Assembly: GCA_017444325.1 (NCBI GenBank)
Contig: JAFSWV010000011.1
Coordinates: 1 to 9,275 of the forward strand
Source of the DNA: a bacterium
GTDB lineage: Bacteria; Auribacterota; UBA3054
Length of the DNA: 9,275 nucleotides
Reading direction: 5' to 3'
This document shows positions 1-6,475 of the stretch, one piece after another. The notes below the pieces were generated by a model. It had not been told where the DNA came from and made no database searches. It saw only the letters and a list, made by a program, of their open reading frames with translations. The translations under genes and the position numbers were made by a program. Within the stretch, counting starts at the first letter, position 1, and the number at the start of each line of letters is the position of its first letter.

Positions 1-1
1 A

Positions 2-1636
2 TACTTCACCAGCGAGAGCGGCCGCCCGACGCACGGCGCCTTCCCGTATTACGACCTGGTCATCGGCGACGGCGGTTATCTCATGGCTCTGGGCTGGGCG
101 GGTACTTTCAAAGCCTCTTTTGAAGCCGTCAAGGGCGGAGAGCGCGTGGTTTTCGAATCCGACTTCGACCTTGAAGCTTCTTTGCTTCCCGGCGAAAAGA
201 TCAGAAGCGGCCTCGTTGTGATCCTGCCTTACGAGGGCAGGGACAAGACAAAGGCCTGGAACCTTTGGCGCCGCTGGTTCATCGAATGCAACATGCCGAG
301 AGCCAACGCCGCGGGCGACCCTATAAAACCGTTCACCGCGGTCGGATTCAACCCCGACGCCGGCAAAGAGCACATCGAGCAGTGGGACGGCTCCTCCGCG
401 GAAGACAGCACGACCTGGAAGAAAACGCTGGACAAGCTTGTCGAAGAGGACCTCGTGGCCGACGTCCACTGGTTCGACGCCGGCTGGTACTCCGATCCCA
501 ACAAGAACACCGCGGGCCTCTACTGGTACTCGAGCGTCGGCAGCTGGGAAGTCGATCCGGTCAAGTGGCCCGGCGAAAGCTTGAGGGAATACTTTGACGC
601 CTGCCGCGAAAAAGGCATGGCGAACCTCATGTGGTTCGAGCCGGAGCGAGTCACCAACGTGGAAGGCCTTGTCCAAAACTACGACTACAAACCCGAGTGG
701 GCGATAAACGACGGCGCGCAGCACCGCCAGACCACCAACGACCTCGGCAACAAGGAATGCTTCGAGTGGACGAAAGAGAGAGTCCTGGGCACCATGAAGA
801 GAGTGGGCGCCGACATTTACAGGGAGGACAACAATTTCTCCCACGCCCCCAACTGGAAGTTCCACGACGAGGAGGAGACCAAGAGATTGGGCATCCCGCG
901 CCGCGGCCTCACGGAGAATTTTTTGATCCAGGGCCACTACGCTCTCTGGGACGCCATCATCGACTGGCAGAAGACCAGAGGCGGCTGCACCTACGTTGAC
1001 TCCTGCGCCAGCGGAGGCGGCCGCAACGACATCGAGTCCATGCGCCGCGGCATTCCCTTCATGCGTTCCGACGCCGACAGGACCACTTCCGGACTGCGCC
1101 TCTCCATGAGCTCGACGCTTCCATACTGGATACCTTTCCACGGCAGCAACAACAAGGAGACGAAAGGGGAGCTCGATCCGCCTTCCGGCAAGGGCAACGA
1201 CTTCTACATCTCGCGCGCCTCGTATCTACCGGCGGCCTGGGGCATAGGCGGCCAGGTCACGCAGAACCCCGACCTCGACCTTCAGCTGATGAAGGACGTC
1301 ATGAAGGAATGGCGCTCCCTCAATGATCTTTTGCTGAAAGACTACTACGTCCTGACGCCCTGGCACGCGGAAGACGACCTCAAGGGCTGGACCGCCTTCG
1401 CTTACAACGATCCCGAAACAGGCAAGGCGGCCGTCCTCGCTTTCCGCCAGGATGAGTGCGAAGAGGATTCATATGTTTTGAAACTGCCCTTTGCCGAAGC
1501 GGAAAAGACCTACGAACTGAAGGACGAAGACAGCGGCAAAGTTTGGGAATGCAAAGGAGAAGAACTCAGAGAGGGCGTAAAAGCCGCCCTTCCTGAAAAA
1601 CGTTCCTCCCTTCTCTGGAGAATAGATATTAAATAA
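2..1636 (+). CDS. GH36-family alpha-galactosidase-like glycoside hydrolase (5' end missing)
   Basis: A glycoside hydrolase of clan GH-D, expected to cleave terminal alpha-galactoside-type bonds by a retaining mechanism. The reading frame is open to the left edge: 27 residues precede the first ATG (83) and include the family-like stretch LVIGDGGY, so that ATG is internal and the real start lies outside. 544 residues are visible; GH36 enzymes usually have about 700, so most of the N-terminal beta-domain is missing. Visible motifs in order: VHWFDAGWY, LMWFEPERV, ADIYREDNNF (likely nucleophile Asp, codon 827-829), DSCASGGGRNDIE, and FMRSDAD (likely acid/base Asp, codon 1070-1072). The nucleophile loop is YRED-N rather than the classical KWDMN. 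I know this variant from GH36-like enzymes of PVC bacteria, so the exact sugar (galactose, N-acetylgalactosamine or other) is uncertain. The end (about 1380-1633) looks like the usual C-terminal beta-sandwich. The downstream gene starts 18 bases after the stop, so the two may be cotranscribed. Confidence 0.92.
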   Translation, partial: YFTSESGRPTHGAFPYYDLVIGDGGYLMALGWAGTFKASFEAVKGGERVVFESDFDLEASLLPGEKIRSGLVVILPYEGRDKTKAWNLWRRWFIECNMPRANAAGDPIKPFTAVGFNPDAGKEHIEQWDGSSAEDSTTWKKTLDKLVEEDLVADVHWFDAGWYSDPNKNTAGLYWYSSVGSWEVDPVKWPGESLREYFDACREKGMANLMWFEPERVTNVEGLVQNYDYKPEWAINDGAQHRQTTNDLGNKECFEWTKERVLGTMKRVGADIYREDNNFSHAPNWKFHDEEETKRLGIPRRGLTENFLIQGHYALWDAIIDWQKTRGGCTYVDSCASGGGRNDIESMRRGIPFMRSDADRTTSGLRLSMSSTLPYWIPFHGSNNKETKGELDPPSGKGNDFYISRASYLPAAWGIGGQVTQNPDLDLQLMKDVMKEWRSLNDLLLKDYYVLTPWHAEDDLKGWTAFAYNDPETGKAAVLAFRQDECEEDSYVLKLPFAEAEKTYELKDEDSGKVWECKGEELREGVKAALPEKRSSLLWRIDIK

Positions 1637-1654
1637 CCAACATAGAGAACCACT

Positions 1655-4399
1655 ATGAAAAAAGTCATTCTATTCGGCATTGCGGCCATTTTCTGTGCGT
1701 CCGCCTTCTGCGACGAACTCTGGTCCTCTGATTTCCGCTTCGACGGAAGCGAGATTACGGATAAGCCCATCATCCTGAGGACTACGGACGACATCTGCTA
1801 CAGCACGTATCTGGTGCCGGGCGAACCGCAGTCTCTTGAGATCACGACGGAAGACACGTCTGATTCCGGAATCAACGCTCTCCTTTTCGGCGATTACATG
1901 TGCATTCCTTTGGAAGGCAGCATTCGCTGGGATTATGGCTCCGATACGTACAAGGATTTTCCCCTGGATGACACGTATCTTCTGAAAGAAACGATCTCGA
2001 CCGAACTGGGAACGCAGGTCCTCTCCAGAAAAGTGACGCTCGTTCCGGAGCCGGCAGTTTTGCTGCTCATCGCTTTTGCGGGTGCGCTTTTCTTAAGAAA
2101 GCGCACAAAGAGCCTGCTTGCGTTGATCGCCGTTGTTTCCCTTACTTCTCTCAGCGCGCAGGCCAACTGCGTAAGCTACATCAGGGGCTTGCAGATATGG
2201 CCCTTCTCCAGAAGCGTCGTCATTACCTATGGCCTTCAGTCCGAAAATTCCGACGCCTCTTTCAACGTAACGTTTTATGGTTCCGTTGACCAAGGGGAAA
2301 CGGTCTTCGACCTTTCTGAAAAAGGCGCTCTGTTAGGAGACGGCGCCTCTGGAACCGTGACCGGAACCGGAGAACATAAGCTCATCTGGACGCCCGGCGA
2401 ACAGTTCTACTTCACAAAAAGCAATTTGAGAGTGAAGATAGTAGCGGAGGAATCGACGTTTGGCGAAGGGTATGCTGTCATCGACCTGTCCGGCGGACCG
2501 ACTGCCGCCTCATACCCTGTCACCTACCTGGACAGCGTTCCCGAAGGCGGCTGGACGGAAGAGTACAAGACCACGAAGCTGGTTTTGCGCAAGATCGATC
2601 CGGGAACCTTCACCATGGGAAGCGTTGAATCCGAAGTTGGCAGGGATGTAAATGAAACATCGCATGAAGTGACGCTGACGAACGGCTACTACATCGGCGT
2701 CTTCGAAACGACGCAGAAACAGTACGAGCTCGTCACAGGGTCGAATCCCTCGATCTATACAGGCGATACCCGTCCGGTGGAATACGTAACCTACAACATG
2801 CTCCGCGGAGAAAATCTTGGCGCGTCCTGGCCCGACAGCTATGAGGTGGACGAAGACTCCTTCTTCGGCAAACTTCGCGCAAAGACCGGCCTGACTTTCG
2901 ATTTGCCCACCGAGGCGCAGTGGGAATTCGCCTGCAGGGCGGGAACGACCACAGCCCTGAACAGCGGGAAAGATCTGACCCACGAAGACGAATCCTCCGT
3001 CATGGATGAAGTCGGCCGCTATCATTACGACCGCGAAGACGGGAAAGGCGGGTATAAAGACCATACCATAGTCGGCTGCTATAAGCCGAACGATTGGGGT
3101 CTCTACGATATGCACGGCAACGTGAACGAATGGGTCCTTGATCTCTACCAGGCCGACCTTGGAAGCGAAGCGACGACAGAGCCTTTGGGAGCGAGATGGA
3201 GCATGCACCGCACCATAAAGAGCGGACCATGGGCCGCCGCATCCCGGAGAGCCGGCAGATGCCGCTCCGCCGCCCGTGACTTCCGCAAGCCTGATAACGC
3301 TTCTTTCTTCGAAGGCTTCCGCATTGCGCTGGTCCTGAGCCCGTTTACTCCTAAGCCCTCTTATAAAAGGGTCTTCGAATATGAACTGACGCCCTCGACG
3401 GAAAGCACCCTGCCGATCTTCCAGGCCGCGTTCTACGGCAAACTGAAAGACGGTTCGGAAAAATTGCTGGAAGAAATGGGAAAGCTTGAATACGACGGCG
3501 CCAGCGGAATAGTGGCCGGAAACGGGACCCACAAGCTGACCTGGATCCCTGATCCCGAATACGTAGATCAGATGGACGACGTGGAGCTGAGGGTGGAATC
3601 CGACGACGTGACCAGTTTTGCCGATTATCTTGTGCTTGACACGGCAAGCGGCAAGATGCGCATCTCCGCAAACACTCCCGATATCAGCGACGAAAAGTGC
3701 AAGACGGACGAACTCTGGCTCAGAAGAATAGAGCCGGGGACCTTCGGCATGGGAGGAGAAGAAAAAGTGCAAGTCACGCTGACGAAAGCTTTTTATATCG
3801 GCATATTTGAAATGACGCAGAAGCAATGCCAGAACATTGCGGGCGGCAATCCTTCCGAATTAGTCGGCCCCACAAGGCCCGTTGAAAGCGTCCCCTACAA
3901 CATGCTGCGCGGGACGGAAAAGGGCGACGCTTTCCCCGCCAACTATGATGTTGACGAAAACAGTTTCGTGGGACTGCTCAGGAAAAAGGCCGGCAACATC
4001 TTCGACCTGCCGACGGAAGCCCAGTGGGAGTATGCCTGCAGGGCGGGCACGACCACCGCCTATAACAACGGCACGGATGACAATTTGAAAGAAGTTGGCC
4101 GCTATCTCGGCAACAGGGACGACTGGAAAGGCGGATACTTCGAACACACAGTCGTTGGTTCGTACCGCGGGAACAACTGGGGCCTATACGATATGCACGG
4201 AAACGTCTGGGAGTGGTGTATCAACCGGAACGGTTCGTCAGAATCCACGGTAGATCCCGTGGGTCCTGAAACGGGCTCCGGCCGCGCAATAAGAGGCGGA
4301 TCCTGGTTCGACAGCAGCTGCTGCTCATATAGCAGAGGCGGAGCCTCCACCTACACTTACAACAACTTCCGCGGCTTCCGCATCGCATTGCTGCCATGA
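1655..4399 (+). CDS. Secreted double SUMF1/FGE-like domain protein with internal PEP-CTERM signal
   Basis: A 914-residue exported protein of unknown function. Visible order: signal peptide (about 1-19, KK start, hydrophobic core, no clear lipobox); a small unrecognised domain (20-130); a PEP-CTERM-like tail (131-150); a second signal-like hydrophobic segment (152-170, ending AQA); beta-rich linker 1 (173-300); FGE-like module 1 (305-562); beta-rich linker 2 (570-685); FGE-like module 2 (686-914). Module landmarks are GTFTMGS, DLPTEAQWE, WGLYDMHGNV and GFRIAL in the first, and GTFGMG, DLPTEAQWE, WGLYDMHGNVWEW, RGGSW and GFRIAL in the second. True formylglycine-generating enzymes use two cysteines about five residues apart after the GGSW-type motif. 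Module 1 has Arg531/Cys536 there and module 2 has Asp886 with an adjacent Cys889-Cys890, so catalysis by the known mechanism is unlikely. The fold may instead bind ligands, as C-type-lectin-like folds do. The only ribosome-site candidate is a weak GAGAA before the ATG. Similar proteins are, to my knowledge, numerous in Kiritimatiellota/Lentisphaerota. The role is not known. Confidence 0.85.
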   Translation: MKKVILFGIAAIFCASAFCDELWSSDFRFDGSEITDKPIILRTTDDICYSTYLVPGEPQSLEITTEDTSDSGINALLFGDYMCIPLEGSIRWDYGSDTYKDFPLDDTYLLKETISTELGTQVLSRKVTLVPEPAVLLLIAFAGALFLRKRTKSLLALIAVVSLTSLSAQANCVSYIRGLQIWPFSRSVVITYGLQSENSDASFNVTFYGSVDQGETVFDLSEKGALLGDGASGTVTGTGEHKLIWTPGEQFYFTKSNLRVKIVAEESTFGEGYAVIDLSGGPTAASYPVTYLDSVPEGGWTEEYKTTKLVLRKIDPGTFTMGSVESEVGRDVNETSHEVTLTNGYYIGVFETTQKQYELVTGSNPSIYTGDTRPVEYVTYNMLRGENLGASWPDSYEVDEDSFFGKLRAKTGLTFDLPTEAQWEFACRAGTTTALNSGKDLTHEDESSVMDEVGRYHYDREDGKGGYKDHTIVGCYKPNDWGLYDMHGNVNEWVLDLYQADLGSEATTEPLGARWSMHRTIKSGPWAAASRRAGRCRSAARDFRKPDNASFFEGFRIALVLSPFTPKPSYKRVFEYELTPSTESTLPIFQAAFYGKLKDGSEKLLEEMGKLEYDGASGIVAGNGTHKLTWIPDPEYVDQMDDVELRVESDDVTSFADYLVLDTASGKMRISANTPDISDEKCKTDELWLRRIEPGTFGMGGEEKVQVTLTKAFYIGIFEMTQKQCQNIAGGNPSELVGPTRPVESVPYNMLRGTEKGDAFPANYDVDENSFVGLLRKKAGNIFDLPTEAQWEYACRAGTTTAYNNGTDDNLKEVGRYLGNRDDWKGGYFEHTVVGSYRGNNWGLYDMHGNVWEWCINRNGSSESTVDPVGPETGSGRAIRGGSWFDSSCCSYSRGGASTYTYNNFRGFRIALLP
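2045..2104 (+). other. PEP-CTERM-type sorting motif located inside the protein
   Basis: Residues 131-150 of the FGE-like protein read PEP, then a hydrophobic run (AVLLLIAFAGALFL), then RKR. This is the three-part layout of a PEP-CTERM signal, which exosortase recognises at the extreme C-terminus of exported proteins. Here it is followed by 764 more residues without a stop. Residues 152-170 form another hydrophobic segment ending in AQA, like a signal peptide. No ATG or GTG lies between the PEP motif and that segment; only TTG or CTG codons could restart translation, without an obvious Shine-Dalgarno site. The motif match is seen directly; exosortase processing is inference, and no exosortase gene is in the window. 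Confidence 0.75.
2171..3340 (+). repeat. Internal duplication, unit 1 (beta-rich linker plus FGE-like module)
   Basis: Protein residues 173-562. This unit pairs with 3362-4396: both have a region with the phrase DGASG..G.G.HKL.W.P, then a L.LR.I.PGTF.MG start, YNMLRG, DLPTEAQWE(F/Y)ACRAGTTTA, WGLYDMHGNV and GFRIAL in the same order. This copy is longer, mainly through an insert at residues 436-452 and a charged stretch near 500-535. The DNA copies are clearly diverged, but short stretches such as that encoding ACRAGTTT remain nearly identical, so the duplication is old or comes from joining two family members. Confidence 0.85.
3362..4396 (+). repeat. Internal duplication, unit 2 (beta-rich linker plus FGE-like module)
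   Basis: Protein residues 570-914, the second copy of the unit at 2171-3340. The linker is shorter and lacks the YLDSVPEGGW part of copy 1. The FGE-like module retains a better SUMF1 consensus (GNVWEW, RAIRGGSW) than copy 1, where the equivalent text is GNVNEW and TIKSGPW. Offsets between matching motifs shrink along the module (378 residues at the MG motif, 368 at DLPTEAQWE, 361 at WGLYDMHGNV, 353 at GFRIAL), showing several small indels rather than a recent exact duplication. Confidence 0.85.
4307..4372 (+). other. Variable-region-like segment between RGGSW and GFRIAL
   Basis: Residues 885-906 lie between the fixed motifs RGGSW and GFRIAL at the very end of the second FGE-like module. This is the place where diversity-generating retroelement targets with this fold carry their variable region. 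The segment is rich in F, D, S, C, Y, T and N. Many codons end in C (ttc gac agc agc tgc tgc, then tac act tac aac aac ttc), as expected if AAC-type template codons had been changed at adenines. The likeness is seen in the sequence. Without a template repeat or reverse transcriptase in the window it is only suggestive; ordinary divergence of a surface loop is the alternative. Confidence 0.35.
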
Positions 4400-4417
4400 C
4401 GCGGCTAACGCTCGCAT

Positions 4418-4461
4418 AAAAAAAAACGCGGAAGATGGTGACCTCTTCCGCGTTTTTTTTT
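4418..4461. terminator. Bidirectional rho-independent terminator
   Basis: A perfect 18-bp inverted repeat: left arm 4418-4435 (nine A, then CGCGGAAGA), loop 4436-4443 (TGGTGACC), right arm 4444-4461 (TCTTCCGCG, then nine T). The 9-bp GC-rich core with A and T tracts on its two sides works as a terminator in either direction. It lies 18 bases after the stop of the plus-strand gene and one base beyond the stop of the minus-strand gene, so it can end both convergent transcripts. It fills the only intergenic region of note, 4400-4462. Confidence 0.92.
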
Positions 4462-4462
4462 A

Positions 4463-4777
4463 TCACAGCTCCTCGCAGGGGAGGAGAAGGGCGGTGCCGT
4501 TCTCAAGATCGTTGAAGTCGATCTTGGAGCGTTTCAGGAGGCGGCGGAACTCCTCCAGGTTCTCAGGGTAGAGTATCCTCGCGATTATTACCTTGCAGTA
4601 AGAGTAGTGGTCCATCTCGGTCCTGAGGCCGGCGAAGATCGGGATCCTCTGTCCCATGAATTTCTGGATGGAGCTGGAATCCACTATGCAGGCGGTGTCG
4701 AGACCGGAAGCGGTGAGGGCTGTCAGGAGGTCTTCAAGAAGTTCTTCTTTGGCGAGTTTAATGATGAGGAGCTGCAT
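4463..4777 (-). CDS. PII-like small signalling protein
   Basis: A 104-residue protein that I read as a member of the PII-like superfamily (ferredoxin-like fold, normally trimers that bind nucleotides and control transporters or enzymes). It starts MQLLIIKLAKEE, a typical beta-1/helix-1 opening. It continues with SGLDTACIVDSSSIQKF, IPIFAGLR (residues 45-52) and a last strand GTALLLP. The pattern of a hydrophobic first strand, a (T/V)-x-I-D-S motif, a short loop and then IFAGLR resembles PII-like proteins of the SbtB type more than classical GlnB/GlnK. The uridylylated T-loop Tyr region of GlnB is not present. A Shine-Dalgarno-like GGAA lies 8 bases before the ATG. The gene starts 4 bases after the antiporter stop and ends at the shared terminator, so it is the last gene of the operon. 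The obvious partner is the antiporter. The family call is from motif memory and is moderately sure. Confidence 0.7.
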   Translation of the reverse strand: MQLLIIKLAKEELLEDLLTALTASGLDTACIVDSSSIQKFMGQRIPIFAGLRTEMDHYSYCKVIIARILYPENLEEFRRLLKRSKIDFNDLENGTALLLPCEEL

Positions 4778-4781
4778 AGTT

Positions 4782-6011
4782 TTATTCCGAGCTGTGGTCC
4801 TCGCCGGCGCGCCTTATGCCGTAGCGCGTCAGGGCGGGTCCGATTATTTCCGTGAATATGGTGGTGAAGAGCAGAAGGTTGATGATCATCTGGCTCATTT
4901 CAAAATTGCCGAAGTATAAGTTCAAGGGTCTGAATTCCCTTCTTATGATGACGGCCAGGGCGATGGCGATACCGACCTGGGAGACGAGGCCGTAGCCGAT
5001 GTTTTTCCTAATCGTGTCGCTGGCTTTGCCGATCAGGCTGCCTATGTAGGCGCCGCCGACTTTGCCCGCTATGCGGCTTACGGTATAGACGGCCGCCAGG
5101 GAGAGCATGAAGGCGTTGCAGCAGGCAGTAAGCCTAAGCTGCGCGCCGGCCAATACGAAGAAGGCCGCATAGATGGGCGGCGTGAGCTGGTCGATGGCGG
5201 TAAGCAGCCTTACTGTGGAGAAGCGCCCGACGTTGGCGACGGTGAAGCCGAAAGCCATGTTGCAGAGAAGTTCCGAAAAGCCGAATCTGGTGGCCAGGCC
5301 GTCGCAGAAAATGATGGAGGCGCAGACGAAGAGAAGCATCTCCGCCTGAAGGGTGATGCTCTTAAGGACGGGCAGCATGGCCAGGCCGAGCAGCGCGCCC
5401 AGCCCCAGAGCGCCCAGAATGCGCAATAAGGGCAGTACGAAGGCCTGGACGATAGAGATACCGTCCGAATCGATAGAGCCCTTCAAAAAGGCCGCTGCGA
5501 AGGCATAGACGATAAGCGCCAGGGCGTCGTCGAGGCCCACTACCGCGAGCAGGGTGGTCGTCACAGGGCCTTTGGCTTTCATCTGCCGCAGCGTCATGAC
5601 CGTGGCGGCCGGGGCGGTGGCGGAAGCCAGGGATCCGAGAAGGACGGAAAGCGGGAGGTCTTTCGTCAGAAGGAAAGTGCAGAAAGAGACGAGCAGAAAG
5701 GAGACGAGCGTTTCGAAGATGACGATGGTGGCAACGCAGAGGCCGACTTTTTTCAGCCGCTCCATTTCAAGTTCGGCGCCGATAATGAAGGCGACGAAGC
5801 CTAAGGCGAAATCGTTGGTGATGTCGAAACGCAGAAGGTCGAAACTTCCGGAATAGATCGTATGCCCCAAGAAGACGCCGGCTATGACGTAGCCTGTCAC
5901 CCTCGGGAGCTTGATCATCTCCGCCAGGCGGCCCACGAAGAAACCCATCAGCATGGCGATGCCGAGGGTGAGAAGCGGGCTGCCGAGAAAGTTCTGGAAG
6001 TTATTCAGCAT
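4782..6011 (-). CDS. CPA2-type cation:proton antiporter (Na+/H+ exchanger family)
   Basis: An inner-membrane antiporter of 409 residues with about a dozen hydrophobic segments spread over the full length, the size of a bare CPA2 membrane domain. The unwound-helix motif is seen as ATAPAAT (131-137). The ion-binding pair is GLDDALAL with Asp161-Asp162; the DD form is typical of electrogenic exchangers such as NapA and NhaA. A lysine in SRIAGKVGGAYIG (Lys317) matches the conserved membrane Lys of that group. The C-terminus ends soon after the last hydrophobic stretch, so no RCK/TrkA-N or universal-stress domain is attached. The start ATG overlaps the end of the EIIA gene by 11 bases and AAGGAA sits directly before it, which suggests translational coupling. 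A PII-like gene follows after 4 bases. Which ion is carried (Na+ or K+) cannot be read from the sequence. Confidence 0.9.
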   Translation of the reverse strand: MLNNFQNFLGSPLLTLGIAMLMGFFVGRLAEMIKLPRVTGYVIAGVFLGHTIYSGSFDLLRFDITNDFALGFVAFIIGAELEMERLKKVGLCVATIVIFETLVSFLLVSFCTFLLTKDLPLSVLLGSLASATAPAATVMTLRQMKAKGPVTTTLLAVVGLDDALALIVYAFAAAFLKGSIDSDGISIVQAFVLPLLRILGALGLGALLGLAMLPVLKSITLQAEMLLFVCASIIFCDGLATRFGFSELLCNMAFGFTVANVGRFSTVRLLTAIDQLTPPIYAAFFVLAGAQLRLTACCNAFMLSLAAVYTVSRIAGKVGGAYIGSLIGKASDTIRKNIGYGLVSQVGIAIALAVIIRREFRPLNLYFGNFEMSQMIINLLLFTTIFTEIIGPALTRYGIRRAGEDHSSE

Positions 6012-6462
6012 TTCCTTCGTTTACGATGATGTCGTACATGTCGCCAGGCGTAGGGGCGTCCATGAGTTTCTGGAAGAAAGCGCGGTCTTTGAGCTTCATG
6101 ACGACTTTGGCCAATAGCTGGAGGTATTCCCTGCGGTCGTTGCCGGGGGCGATGATGAGGATGACAAGGTGCACGGGCTGGCCGTCAAGGGAGTCGTACT
6201 TGACGCCCTCGGCGGAACGGCCGATGGCGACGGTGAAGGTCTCGGTCTCGGGGCAGCGGGTGTGGGGGACGGCGATGCCGATCCCGATGCCGGTGCTCAT
6301 GAGGCGCTCTCTGTCTAAGAGCTCGTCGTAGAGGGCTTCCACGTCTTCGTGGATCGCTTCGTTGACGGCTATTTTGGCCATTTCATAAAGGACATCGTTT
6401 TTGGTCTGGCCTTTCAGGTCGATTACGCGTTCTTTAGTCAGGAATGGAAGGATGCTTTGCAT
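6001..6462 (-). CDS. PTS EIIA domain protein, fructose/PtsN (EIIA-Ntr) family
   Basis: A stand-alone EIIA protein of 153 residues, a cytoplasmic phosphate carrier. The active-site histidine is His67 in GIGIAVPHTR, the hallmark of the fructose/mannitol/PtsN EIIA family. Preceding text (DVLYEMAKIA, LLDRERLMSTG) and following text (VHLVILIIAPG, YLQLLAKVVMKLKD) fit the whole domain, so it is complete. No EIIB or EIIC transporter genes are next to it; an antiporter follows instead. That favours a regulatory rather than sugar-uptake role, as with EIIA-Ntr, which in E. coli acts on potassium transport proteins. I chose the ATG at 6462 rather than an upstream TTG at 6477 because GAGGA lies about 8 bases before this ATG. 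The frame overlaps the antiporter start by 11 bases. Confidence 0.9.
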   Translation of the reverse strand: MQSILPFLTKERVIDLKGQTKNDVLYEMAKIAVNEAIHEDVEALYDELLDRERLMSTGIGIGIAVPHTRCPETETFTVAIGRSAEGVKYDSLDGQPVHLVILIIAPGNDRREYLQLLAKVVMKLKDRAFFQKLMDAPTPGDMYDIIVNEGNAE

Positions 6463-6469
6463 GATTTTA

Positions 6470-6475
6470 TTCCTC
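6470..6475 (-). promoter_or_regulatory. Ribosome binding site deciding the EIIA start
   Basis: On the minus strand the text reads TTTGAGGAATAAAATC before the ATG at 6462. GAGGA overlaps the TGA stop of the peptidase gene (6474-6476) and is well spaced for that ATG. It is not spaced for the upstream TTG at 6475-6477, which would add five residues. The overlap of stop codon and ribosome site suggests re-initiation after the peptidase. Confidence 0.65.

Noticed and set aside
83..85. ATG at 83 as the true start of the GH36 gene
   Set aside because: The frame is open to the left edge and the 27 preceding codons encode family-like sequence (LVIGDGGY), so the gene is truncated by the window.
1688..1714. 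Lipoprotein signal (lipobox) at the start of the FGE-like protein
   Set aside because: The cysteines in FCASAFC are preceded by Phe at the -1 position, not the small residue a lipobox needs, so an ordinary signal peptide is the better reading.
2510..3826. 438-codon open frame on the minus strand opposite the FGE-like protein
   Set aside because: Antisense to a gene with clear repeated motifs; the translation shows no recognisable domain and spans both modules without regard to their borders.
4316..4324. Adjacent cysteines (889-890) of module 2 as the catalytic pair of a formylglycine-generating enzyme
   Set aside because: The known pair is separated by four residues and sits at other positions relative to GGSW; adjacent cysteines do not match.
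4400..4462. Hairpin as a retroelement-associated cruciform
   Set aside because: The perfect stem with A and T tracts between convergent genes is fully explained as a bidirectional terminator.
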